The notes under the pieces were generated by a model. That model did no database searches. It saw only the letters and a program-made list of their open reading frames with translations, and was not told the origin of the DNA. A program made the translations under genes and the position numbers. Shown piece by piece: positions 1-6,953 of a stretch of 48,285 nt of DNA; position 1 is the first letter of the stretch; each line of letters opens with the position of its first letter. The stretch comes from an uncultured bacterium (lineage in GTDB: Bacteria; Actinomycetota; Coriobacteriia; Coriobacteriales; Eggerthellaceae), in NCBI GenBank assembly GCA_905215035.1, contig CAJMOJ010000006.1:1-48285 (forward strand), written 5' to 3'.

Positions 1-54
1 TCAGGTCCGTATGGGGGCAACCCCATGAAGGTTCAAGTCCTTTCGCCCGCACCA
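1..54 (+). tRNA. tRNA-Leu, 3' part (5' end outside window)
   Basis: The T-arm (stem 27-31/39-43, loop ttcaagt at 32-38), the acceptor 3' strand cgcccgc (44-50), discriminator A (51) and encoded CCA (52-54) are all visible. The long variable arm (atgggg-gcaa-ccccat) makes it class II, and discriminator A with this acceptor fits Leu rather than Ser. The first bases, tcaggt, look like T33, anticodon CAG, G37, T38, so the anticodon is probably CAG. The 5' half lies outside the window, so the anticodon stem cannot be confirmed. Confidence 0.85.
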
Positions 55-66
55 TGTAACTATATG

Positions 67-102
67 AAACCGATCACGCTTGTGAGTGTGGTCGGTTTTT
101 TT
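67..102 (+). terminator. Rho-independent terminator after tRNA-Leu
   Basis: An 11-bp stem (67-77 with 88-98, one G-T pair) is followed by a run of T residues. It starts 12 bases after the tRNA CCA. Confidence 0.85.
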
Positions 103-132
103 GTTGATGGCATCAATCTCGTTTACGTTTGC

Positions 133-161
133 TTGACAATACTTTGATATCAAAGTATTCT
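133..161 (+). promoter_or_regulatory. Promoter with embedded 22-bp palindromic operator
   Basis: TTGACA (133-138), a 17-base spacer and TATTCT (156-161) form a near-consensus sigma-70 promoter. Positions 138-159 are a perfect palindrome with half-site AATACTTTGAT, covering the spacer and overlapping both hexamers. A repressor bound here would exclude RNA polymerase. The downstream genes include a MarR-family regulator, and MarR dimers typically bind AT-rich palindromes of this size, so autoregulation is the simplest reading (inference). Confidence 0.75.
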
Positions 162-277
162 GTGATGCACGCCACGCTATAAGTCGTGTTGTTTTGTTGC
201 ATGGCAATGAAAGCTATATCGCAACAAAAGTTATGGTGAAGATTATTACAGATGACAATATGAGGAGGTCAGACGCA

Positions 278-1237
278 TTGTTTGGGATTCTTTATGAATC
301 AGATGAATGGTCTGATTGGAAACTTGCCCAGGAACTCAAAATGGCATTAGGTGTGGATGCAGTCTGCATGATTGATATGGAGCAAGATGATGCGCTTACA
401 CGTGCTGCAACATGTGATTTCTTAGTAAGTCGCGTTTTTGCAAGTGCTTGTTTTCGCGGGCATGATCATGCTCATCGCATGATGGAAGCATTGCTTAGGG
501 ATGAGCGAACAAAAGATATCCCTCTTATTAACCCTGCACATGCTCATCAATGCGAGATTGATAAGCAGTATGCAACCGAAACACTCGGTGCAGCAGGCAT
601 TGCTGTTCCAGAGATCATTGCTTTGGGCACTCCTCCTGAGATTCTCGCTGGTGATACTGGTAGCAGCTTTATTCACGCAGGCGATGGGTGCCAGGGGGAG
701 GATACGTATCGGTCGCTTGATGAATGGCCGTACCCCTGCATTATTAAGCCTAACTGTGGAGGGCGCACAACGTACACGGCGGTTGTGTACTCGGCTAAAG
801 AAGCGCGCATGTTTTTGCAAACCGCACCTGAGTACGTTTTCATTGTTGAAGAATATCTCGAACCTACAAAAGGGTATCTTACGCGCGTGGAAGTAATCGA
901 CAACGAGATTGCTCTGGTAGTGAAGCGTTCGGTTGCGAAAAATGGGCTCTCGTCGTATCACGAAGGTTCGACGTACGAACTCTATCCTGATTGTCCTTCT
1001 TCTGTTATCGAATCAGTACTTGCCGCAGCGCGTCTTTTGGATATTCAGTTTGGTAGTTTTGATGTCATTGAAAACGACGCAGGCAACTTTATTATCGACG
1101 CGAATAGCGTATCCAATGTGTCTGAAGATTGCACTGCACTGTTCAATCTGGATCTTATGGCGGAGTATGCACATGCTCTTGCTAGACGATACCGTGCGTA
1201 TAAAGCGCAAAGTTCTCAAGAAGAAGGACGGCGATAG
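278..1237 (+). CDS. ATP-grasp family ligase
   Basis: This is predicted to be an ATP-dependent carboxylate-amine/thiol ligase of the ATP-grasp superfamily; its substrate is unknown. The central part has the ATP-binding lysine segment (CIIKPNCGG), the hinge (VFIVEEYLEP), and near the C-terminus the metal-binding segment (FIIDANSVSN), in the order seen in D-Ala-D-Ala ligase and RimK relatives. The chosen start is a TTG at 278, 9 bases after a perfect AGGAGG (263-268), giving 319 aa. In-frame upstream starts (194, 233, 260) lack a good ribosome binding site. It is first in an operon with a PNPOx/ferredoxin protein, a MarR regulator and an amino-acid importer. Making or modifying an amino acid or small peptide is therefore plausible but not shown. 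Confidence 0.8.
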   Translation: MFGILYESDEWSDWKLAQELKMALGVDAVCMIDMEQDDALTRAATCDFLVSRVFASACFRGHDHAHRMMEALLRDERTKDIPLINPAHAHQCEIDKQYATETLGAAGIAVPEIIALGTPPEILAGDTGSSFIHAGDGCQGEDTYRSLDEWPYPCIIKPNCGGRTTYTAVVYSAKEARMFLQTAPEYVFIVEEYLEPTKGYLTRVEVIDNEIALVVKRSVAKNGLSSYHEGSTYELYPDCPSSVIESVLAAARLLDIQFGSFDVIENDAGNFIIDANSVSNVSEDCTALFNLDLMAEYAHALARRYRAYKAQSSQEEGRR

Positions 1238-1240
1238 GTC

Positions 1241-1924
1241 ATGTTGTCTATTTCTGAAGTATATGATTTGTTTGATCAAATAGGGTGCTGTAGCTTTGCC
1301 ACGCTTGATGGATGCGGTGGTGTTGATTCGCGCATTGCGCACTTTTTCGCCTGCGACGATGAGGGACTCTACTTACGTACGATGGATACAAAACCATTTT
1401 ATCGCCAGCTTATTGAAGGCGGCAAGCTGACGGTATGTGGAGAGAAAACAGGAGCTCCCTGTCAATGGGATGATGACAATATGCCGCATTTTCAACCAGG
1501 TTTCATGGTTCGCGTTTCGGGTGAAGTGCGTCTGTTGTCTGACGATGAAGTGCATGCAAAAGCAAGCAAAAATCCGCAGTTTAATGTAGCGATATACGAC
1601 ATTAATAAATATCCTGAAACCAAAGTATTGGTGCTTAATCGTGCGTGGGGTGAACTCTACGATTACGATTTCAATATGGTTCATCGCGATCACAAGATTT
1701 TGCGTGAGCGCTTTGCTTGGGGCGGTGCTGTTTTTGTTGGACCGGGATTAACGATTACTGATGCCTGTACTGAATGCGGAATGTGCCTTGAAGCATGTAC
1801 GCATAAGGCAATTGTGCCAGGGAGCCCTTATCGTATTGTGGGCGAACGATGTGATGAGTGTGGAAATTGCTATCACGTTTGTCGTTTTGATGCGGTTGTG
1901 AGCAAGGGCTTTGCTACTGAATAG
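1241..1924 (+). CDS. PNPOx-like flavin-binding domain fused to 2x[4Fe-4S] ferredoxin
   Basis: The 227-aa protein has an N-terminal split-barrel domain of the pyridoxamine 5'-phosphate oxidase-like superfamily (about residues 1-150), which commonly binds FMN or F420. The C-terminal region carries two ferredoxin Cys motifs, CTECGMCLEAC and CDECGNCYHVC, each C-x2-C-x2-C-x3-C. The layout suggests an electron-transfer reductase passing electrons between clusters and a flavin. It starts three bases after the ATP-grasp stop, so the two are almost certainly cotranscribed. The substrate is unknown. The N-terminal assignment rests on overall pattern and is less certain than the ferredoxin part. Confidence 0.8.
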   Translation: MLSISEVYDLFDQIGCCSFATLDGCGGVDSRIAHFFACDDEGLYLRTMDTKPFYRQLIEGGKLTVCGEKTGAPCQWDDDNMPHFQPGFMVRVSGEVRLLSDDEVHAKASKNPQFNVAIYDINKYPETKVLVLNRAWGELYDYDFNMVHRDHKILRERFAWGGAVFVGPGLTITDACTECGMCLEACTHKAIVPGSPYRIVGERCDECGNCYHVCRFDAVVSKGFATE

Positions 1925-1952
1925 AGGGGCATTATGGAAGTAAAGGGGTATC

Positions 1953-2444
1953 ATGGCTGATAATTCTTATCGTGATATCGTACACGTTCTCTCGCATACG
2001 CTGAGTGCGGCTAATCGCTATCTTATGTATCTCATGACGCAAGAAGGTTTGAAGAATGTTGTTCCTTCACATGGAGGTATTCTGATGTGTCTTTTTGCAA
2101 ATGACGAGATGCCTATGGCTGGGTTAGCTGATGCGATTGGTAAAGATCCTTCAACAGTAACAGCGCTTGTGCGTAAGCTGATTGAGGGTGGCTATGTTGA
2201 AAAGCATCCGGGATCACGCGACAAACGTGTTAATTATGTCTCGCTGACGGAGAAGGGTCGGTCACTCAAACCATTATTTGATCGAATTTCCACCGAGCTT
2301 ATTGAATCTTTGCTGATGGGAGTGGATAAGGCCGATCTAGCAACTACGTATCAGACTCTGATTGCTATGCAGACAAACATAGATGATCGACTCGATACTA
2401 TTCGATTTGAAACCGGACAAACGAGCCTCAAAGGAGAAAAGTAA
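1953..2444 (+). CDS. MarR-family transcriptional regulator
   Basis: This 163-aa winged helix-turn-helix protein has the MarR recognition-helix region (GLADAIGKDPSTVTALVRKL) followed by the wing (HPGSRDKRVNYVSLTEKG), where the DxR signature is intact. Flanking helices form the dimerisation region. A ribosome binding site (aaagggg) precedes the ATG. Its stop overlaps the next start (taATG), coupling it to the importer lipoprotein. It is the best candidate to bind the palindromic operator at 138-159 and to repress its own operon, relieved by a ligand that may be the imported or modified compound (inference). Confidence 0.9.
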   Translation: MADNSYRDIVHVLSHTLSAANRYLMYLMTQEGLKNVVPSHGGILMCLFANDEMPMAGLADAIGKDPSTVTALVRKLIEGGYVEKHPGSRDKRVNYVSLTEKGRSLKPLFDRISTELIESLLMGVDKADLATTYQTLIAMQTNIDDRLDTIRFETGQTSLKGEK

Positions 2445-3472
2445 TGAGAAAAGCATCAAGTAAGCGTCGTGTTGAACAATACGCTAAGCAAGAAGATAGT
2501 GCCTACCGTAATGGACAAGCTAAAAAGCGTTCATTTTGTAGCACTAAAATACATGCCGGCATTATGCAAGGAATGGTATCCTCTGTTGGTTCTGAGCAGG
2601 CAACGCACGTGATGCGTGCATGCCAGCATAAGCGTATAACGCTGATGGCGGTAATGATTGCCTGTGCTTGTATGCTTGTGTTTATGTTAAGTGGCTGTGG
2701 TAATAATGCCGAGAATAACCAAGATACAACCAGTCAAGCAGATGAAAAGAAAACACTTACTGTGGCTATGGAGCTTGCCTATCCTCCTTTTGAGACAAAA
2801 GATGATGCTGGTAATCCTGAGGGTCTTGCTGTGGACTTTATTCGCGATTTTGGTGATGCTTATAACTATGATATTCAAATCGAAAACACGGCGTGGGATG
2901 GGCTGATCCCATCGCTTCAATCGGGTAAGGCAGATTTAGTTATTAGTTCAATGACTATCACACCGGAACGCGCGGAGTCGGTCGATTTTTCTGATGCGTA
3001 TGCTATGGCTCAGTTAGCTATTCTTGCAAACGCAGATTCAAATATTACCAATGTGGACGACTTGAATCAGGCTGGCAAAAAAGTCGCGGTGAAGACAGGG
3101 TCGACGGGTGATGTGTACGCTACAAAAAACCTCACCAATGCAGACATCGTGCGTCTTGCTGATGAGAGTGCGTGTGTTACTGAGGTTGTTCAAGGTAAGG
3201 CCGATGGGTTCCTCTATGATCAGCTCACAATTTATCGCAATCAAAAAGCTAATCCCGACACGACCCAAGCCGTCTATATTCCATTCCAAGATGCTGAGGA
3301 GTGGGGCATAGCAGTGCGTAAGGGCAATACTGAGTTGCTCGATCAGCTCAATGAATTCATTGCGCAGTCTAAAACCGATGGCGAGTTTGACACCCTGACA
3401 GAGAAGTATCTTTCCGAAGAGAAGAAAGCCTTTGACGAGTACAACTTTAAATGGTTCTTTGATTTTGAGTAA
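2444..3472 (+). CDS. ABC importer substrate-binding lipoprotein, SBP family 3
   Basis: This extracellular solute-binding protein for polar amino acids (family 3, HisJ/FliY-like) is 342 aa. The mature domain shows the hallmark opening (LTVAMELAYPPFE), DFIRDFG, and the segment WDGLIPSLQSGKADLVISSM. The lipobox is LSGC with the lipidated Cys at residue 85, followed by an Asn/Gln/Thr linker. The start at 2444 has a strong ribosome binding site (aaaggag) and overlaps the MarR stop. This leaves an unusually long, basic, 60-residue stretch before the hydrophobic signal segment. An internal ATG at 2612 would give a normal lipoprotein signal but has only a weak ribosome binding site. It acts with the permease and ATPase that follow. 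Confidence 0.9.
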   Translation: MRKASSKRRVEQYAKQEDSAYRNGQAKKRSFCSTKIHAGIMQGMVSSVGSEQATHVMRACQHKRITLMAVMIACACMLVFMLSGCGNNAENNQDTTSQADEKKTLTVAMELAYPPFETKDDAGNPEGLAVDFIRDFGDAYNYDIQIENTAWDGLIPSLQSGKADLVISSMTITPERAESVDFSDAYAMAQLAILANADSNITNVDDLNQAGKKVAVKTGSTGDVYATKNLTNADIVRLADESACVTEVVQGKADGFLYDQLTIYRNQKANPDTTQAVYIPFQDAEEWGIAVRKGNTELLDQLNEFIAQSKTDGEFDTLTEKYLSEEKKAFDEYNFKWFFDFE

Positions 3473-3510
3473 TCTTAGGTAAATTGTTTTGTGTGAGGAG
3501 GGTGATAGTG

Positions 3511-4353
3511 ATGACTGATCAAGAAGACGTATCAGTAGCAATGTGCCCTCAAGCGCACTCTTCGCATCGTTTTTCCCATAATCCATTTTTTGCCTCAATA
3601 ACAGGTGAAGTGCGACCAGCTAAAGCAGTATTCAATTATTTAGCTGTTTGCGTTGTGGTTGTTGTTGTGATTTGGGCCTCGCTTGCTATGGCGGGAATCA
3701 CCTTGAATTTTGATTTTGTTGAGCAATATCGCATTCGTATTTGGGATGGGTTTTGTATGACTGTAGCCATATCGGCTGCATCATTGGTAATTAGTTTGCT
3801 TGTTGGTGTTGTTGTGGCAGCCGGTCAGAGCGTGCGGTTTTTGCCTATTCGATACGTGTGTGACTTGTACGTGAAAATTATTCGAGGTACACCCCTTATC
3901 GTTCAAGTTTATTTTTTCTATTACATTATTGGTACAGCATGGGGTATTGAAAATCGTGTTCTCGCAGGCATTTTGATCCTGTCGATCTTTTCAGGTGCCT
4001 ATATTGCAGAGATTATTCGCGGTAGTTTGATGTCGCTTGATCAAGGTCAATTGGAGTCGGCGCGTGCGGTGGGTTTTACGCGCGTGCAAACTATTCGGTA
4101 TGTGATTGCCCCACAGCTTGTTGCACGCACGCTTCCAGCGCTGACGGGTCAGATTGCTTCAATTATTAAAGATTCTTCGCTTTTGTCAGTGATTGCAGTA
4201 ATTGAGTTGACGCAAACTATGCGAGAGATTACGGCAACAAACTACAATTTCTTTGGTGGCTTTTTATTGTTGGGTGCTTTGTATCTGATACTCACGTTGC
4301 CTATTATGGCTATAAGTCGGCATTTTGAGAAAAAACTTGATTACAAGCATTGA
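3511..4353 (+). CDS. Amino-acid ABC transporter permease (HisM/GlnP type)
   Basis: This integral membrane permease of the His/Glu/Gln/Arg/opine family is 280 aa from the ATG at 3511, which lies 9 bases after AGGAGG (3496-3501). A GTG at 3508 is also possible. A long N-terminal segment precedes the first membrane helix (about residues 30-52). The conserved FCMTVAISAASLVISLLVG region and the cytoplasmic EAA loop (ESARAVGFTRVQTIRYVIAPQ), which contacts the ATPase, are present. It should form a homodimeric pore fed by the upstream lipoprotein. The ATPase gene follows after 138 bases that contain short direct repeats. Confidence 0.92.
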   Translation: MTDQEDVSVAMCPQAHSSHRFSHNPFFASITGEVRPAKAVFNYLAVCVVVVVVIWASLAMAGITLNFDFVEQYRIRIWDGFCMTVAISAASLVISLLVGVVVAAGQSVRFLPIRYVCDLYVKIIRGTPLIVQVYFFYYIIGTAWGIENRVLAGILILSIFSGAYIAEIIRGSLMSLDQGQLESARAVGFTRVQTIRYVIAPQLVARTLPALTGQIASIIKDSSLLSVIAVIELTQTMREITATNYNFFGGFLLLGALYLILTLPIMAISRHFEKKLDYKH

Positions 4354-4424
4354 GGTAATGTGGTGATCCGATAGCAGGTCAATAGAGGGATCGATACAAG
4401 GAACTAATACACGAACCATGAACT

Positions 4425-4470
4425 GGCATAGGGATCAGTACATAAACCGGCATAGGGATCGATATATGCT
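4425..4470 (+). repeat. Imperfect direct repeat, about 24-bp period
   Basis: The 12-mer ggcatagggatc occurs at 4425-4436 and 4449-4460, within two 24-base units that differ at a few bases. A weaker related segment (agagggatcgatac) occurs near 4384-4397. The repeats fill the gap between permease and ATPase genes. Their function is unknown. Confidence 0.6.
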
Positions 4471-4491
4471 TAAAGGAGGGGAGAGGCCGCA

Positions 4492-5226
4492 ATGCGCATC
4501 ACGTTGAATGATATTGGTAAATCATTTGATCAGGTTGAGGTTTTGCGTGGTGTAACCTTTGATGAGGACGTGTCGGCGCTTGCCATCATTGGTCCTTCTG
4601 GAGGCGGGAAGTCTACGTTGTTGCGTATTGTTGGTGGTCTTTTGGCTCCATCATCAGGCACTATGATGGTTGATGGGGTGTCTATCGACTTTTCTGAAAG
4701 CTCGCTGCGTGATTATCGCACAACGCTTGGATTTGTATTTCAAGATGGTGGCTTATTTCACCATTTGAGCGCGCTTGCTAATGTGGCACTCCCGTTGCAG
4801 GTGGTTCATGGGATTGCTGAAGATGAGGCGCAAGATCGTGCTCGTGCTTTGTTGGATCGCTTGGGGTTAACCCTATCGCTTGACAAACGTCCTGCTCAGC
4901 TCTCTGGTGGGCAGAAACAGCGTGTGGCAATTGCGCGAGCGCTTGCCGCTCGACCGCGTTTGCTCTTACTTGATGAGCCGACAAGTGCTCTTGATCCAGA
5001 ATTTACAACAGAGGTTTTGGACGTTGTACGTGATCTGAAAGAAGAGGGGACGCGCTTTATTATTGTTACGCATGAAATGGGCTTTGCGCGCCATGCATGT
5101 GATAGTGTTGCGTTTCTCTCTGAGGGTCATTTACTTGAATGTGGCGCATCAGAAGATATTTTTGAGCACCCGCAAACTCCTGAATTGACACGCTTCCTGA
5201 GTCGCTTATTAGAGTGGAGTATGTAG
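4492..5226 (+). CDS. Amino-acid ABC transporter ATP-binding protein (GlnQ/HisP type)
   Basis: The 244-aa nucleotide-binding subunit powers the importer. Walker A (GPSGGGKST), Q-loop (FVFQDGGLF), signature (LSGGQKQRVAIARAL), Walker B (LLLLDEPTSALDP) and the H-loop (IVTHEMGFA) are all intact. The segment DEPTSALDPE, with Glu after Asp, is typical of polar amino-acid transporters. The start has a strong ribosome binding site (aaaggagggg). It completes the operon that begins at the palindromic promoter. Confidence 0.95.
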   Translation: MRITLNDIGKSFDQVEVLRGVTFDEDVSALAIIGPSGGGKSTLLRIVGGLLAPSSGTMMVDGVSIDFSESSLRDYRTTLGFVFQDGGLFHHLSALANVALPLQVVHGIAEDEAQDRARALLDRLGLTLSLDKRPAQLSGGQKQRVAIARALAARPRLLLLDEPTSALDPEFTTEVLDVVRDLKEEGTRFIIVTHEMGFARHACDSVAFLSEGHLLECGASEDIFEHPQTPELTRFLSRLLEWSM

Positions 5227-5253
5227 GAAGTATTGGGGGATTTTTTGCAAGAT

Positions 5254-5290
5254 GTTAGGGCTGGTTTGTGTTGATTAACCAGAACCTGAC
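5254..5290 (+). terminator. Hairpin after the importer operon
   Basis: GTTAGG/CCTGAC and CTGGTT/AACCAG stack into a 12-bp stem with a small internal loop. The 3' tail is only weakly T-rich, so termination efficiency is uncertain. Confidence 0.5.
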
Positions 5291-5409
5291 GCTATTCTTA
5301 CAAAGCTTTATCGTTGCTGTGGCTTAGGGGCCATTTGAATCGTTTGTCCTTTATAACGTAAAAAGTATAAAAGTGTTTTATAAGAGCGTTCCTTGGTTGG
5401 AGGGGATGA

Positions 5410-6573
5410 ATGATGGATAAAAATGCAAAAGTCATAAAGGGCTTAAGCATTGCCACCATTGTATTGTCAGCGTTAAGTATTATTGGTCTACTTATTGTTG
5501 TGGGTCTCATAAGCTGGGCTGGATCAATGATGAATGATCCAAGTGTTGCACGTTATTTGATTGACGATTACGGGCCTGGCTACGGATATGCTTATGACAG
5601 CTATCTGGAAAGTATGATCTTTATTACAGGCGGATTATCAATTGGTATTGCGCTCATCTTTATTGATGTAATTTTCCATGTGTTTGTTTTGGTAACCGCT
5701 ATTATGGCTCTGCGTCACTATAATCAGCCCGAAAAACTCAATATTGCTTTTGTGTGCGCCATTATTTCTGCATGCTTATGCTTAATTGGTGGCGGATGGA
5801 TAACTATGGCGCTTTTGATTATCATGGCGGTCTATATTTACAAAATCCGTAAAGGACCTGAGATGCCACCCGTATATGGATACGCTCCTGGCTATGGTCA
5901 ACCCTACTATGCACAGCCGCAAGCACAGCCTCAGCAGCCCTACTATAATCAAGCTGGGCAACCACAGGGATATGCTCAACCAGGATCTGTCCCTATTCCT
6001 CCTGTTGCTGATGGCTACACGCAAGGGTATGCGCAGCCAGGCGCACCTGTTGTTCCCGTGCCTCCGACATGCCAGTCGCCGCAGGTTCCTTTTGACCAAT
6101 CTGCCCAGAATGCTCAGGTAGTTCAGGAAACCGAGGAGGCTACCCCAACCTATCATGAAGAAGGTACCTATCAGTATTATGAGCAAGTAGAACCAAAGAC
6201 GGTTAGCGTTGAGAGCGAAACGGTTATCACGACATCTGATTTACCTGATCTTGAATCGGAGACAGTAACACGAGAAGAAACGGGTGATAATTCTAGTGAT
6301 CCTATCGCACTAGCAACCGAGCCAATAGCTTCTATGACAGGTTCGGATGTTGAATTTGCGGGAGATCTCCAAGAAAAAGACATCACGGGACAAACTACGG
6401 AAGAAAGCGTAGGAATTGATCTCGTTGATGGTGGTGTTGCTGCTGAAGCAACCACGGAGACAGAAGTTGCTGCTGAGAATGCCCGCTTAGATGCTGATAC
6501 TGATGGTGATTCTGGCACTGACTCTGGTGTTGACTCTGATGCCAATGCTGACACTAACTCCGATGCCAAGTAA
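5410..6573 (+). CDS. Membrane protein with P/Q/Y-rich linker and acidic C-terminal tail
   Basis: I do not recognise the family. The 387-aa protein has hydrophobic segments at about residues 11-37, 69-101 and 111-143, resembling DUF4064-like small membrane domains. A Pro/Gln/Tyr/Gly-rich stretch (about 150-225) follows, with repeated YAQP and GYAQPG units. The Thr/Glu/Asp-rich tail ends in alternating DTDGD/DSG/DAN residues. A second in-frame ATG at 5413 is better spaced from the ribosome binding site (ggagggg) and may be the true start. It is monocistronic, with its own terminator at 6629. The tail may be cytoplasmic and disordered. Confidence 0.8.
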   Translation: MMDKNAKVIKGLSIATIVLSALSIIGLLIVVGLISWAGSMMNDPSVARYLIDDYGPGYGYAYDSYLESMIFITGGLSIGIALIFIDVIFHVFVLVTAIMALRHYNQPEKLNIAFVCAIISACLCLIGGGWITMALLIIMAVYIYKIRKGPEMPPVYGYAPGYGQPYYAQPQAQPQQPYYNQAGQPQGYAQPGSVPIPPVADGYTQGYAQPGAPVVPVPPTCQSPQVPFDQSAQNAQVVQETEEATPTYHEEGTYQYYEQVEPKTVSVESETVITTSDLPDLESETVTREETGDNSSDPIALATEPIASMTGSDVEFAGDLQEKDITGQTTEESVGIDLVDGGVAAEATTETEVAAENARLDADTDGDSGTDSGVDSDANADTNSDAK

Positions 6574-6628
6574 CTGCACTAAAGCTGTATTAGTCCTGAT
6601 TTATAGATAGCTATAAACTACGCATACA

Positions 6629-6668
6629 AGAGACACTCCACGTAACAAACAGGAGTGTCTCTTTTTTT
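6629..6668 (+). terminator. Rho-independent terminator
   Basis: An 11-bp perfect stem (agagacactcc with ggagtgtctct) is followed by seven T residues. It ends the membrane-protein gene. Confidence 0.9.
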
Positions 6669-6671
6669 GTG

Positions 6672-6935
6672 GCTGCAAGGTGGGGTGATGGGGGATCTTT
6701 GCAGCTGGTTTGTCTAGTGTTAGAAAAAGAAGTGCAAGACGTGGTTGCAAAGTAGAGCCATGGAGCCTATCTATGGTTGAAGCGAGCGAGATGTGCTTGT
6801 AGTCTTTTCCTGGTGTACCTCCACTGTATTCTCAAACCTCTCAAAGGGATTAGAGGCTACGTGACGTTTGAGGACTGCTATAGTTTGATGAAGTACTAAT
6901 GACGAACCTCAACTGTTGGGTTCGTTTCGTTTTTC
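6672..6935 (+). promoter_or_regulatory. Structured leader and possible attenuator upstream of serA-like gene
   Basis: Of the 380-base gap before the dehydrogenase, this part holds several hairpins. They are gctgcaa/ttgcagc (about 6673-6708), nested ctcaaa/tttgag (6831-6836 with 6867-6872) enclosing cctct/agagg (6837-6841 with 6852-6856), and finally cgaacc-(t)-caa/ttgggttcg (6903-6924) followed by tttcgttttt. The last hairpin lies 30 bases before the start codon and looks like an intrinsic terminator inside the leader. No T-box core (GGTGGNACCGCG) is present. The ligand, if any, is unknown. Confidence 0.45.
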
Positions 6936-6953
6936 ATGAAGGGAATTAAGGCC

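Noticed and set aside
4425..4470. CRISPR-like repeats
   Set aside because: Only two good units, no conserved palindromic repeat with unique spacers, and no cas genes.
6177..6569. Minus-strand open frame of 130 codons
   Set aside because: It mirrors the low-complexity acidic tail of the plus-strand gene and has no start signals.
6672..6953. T-box leader before the serA-like gene
   Set aside because: No GGTGGNACCGCG core; the only similar string, tggtgtacc, does not fit.
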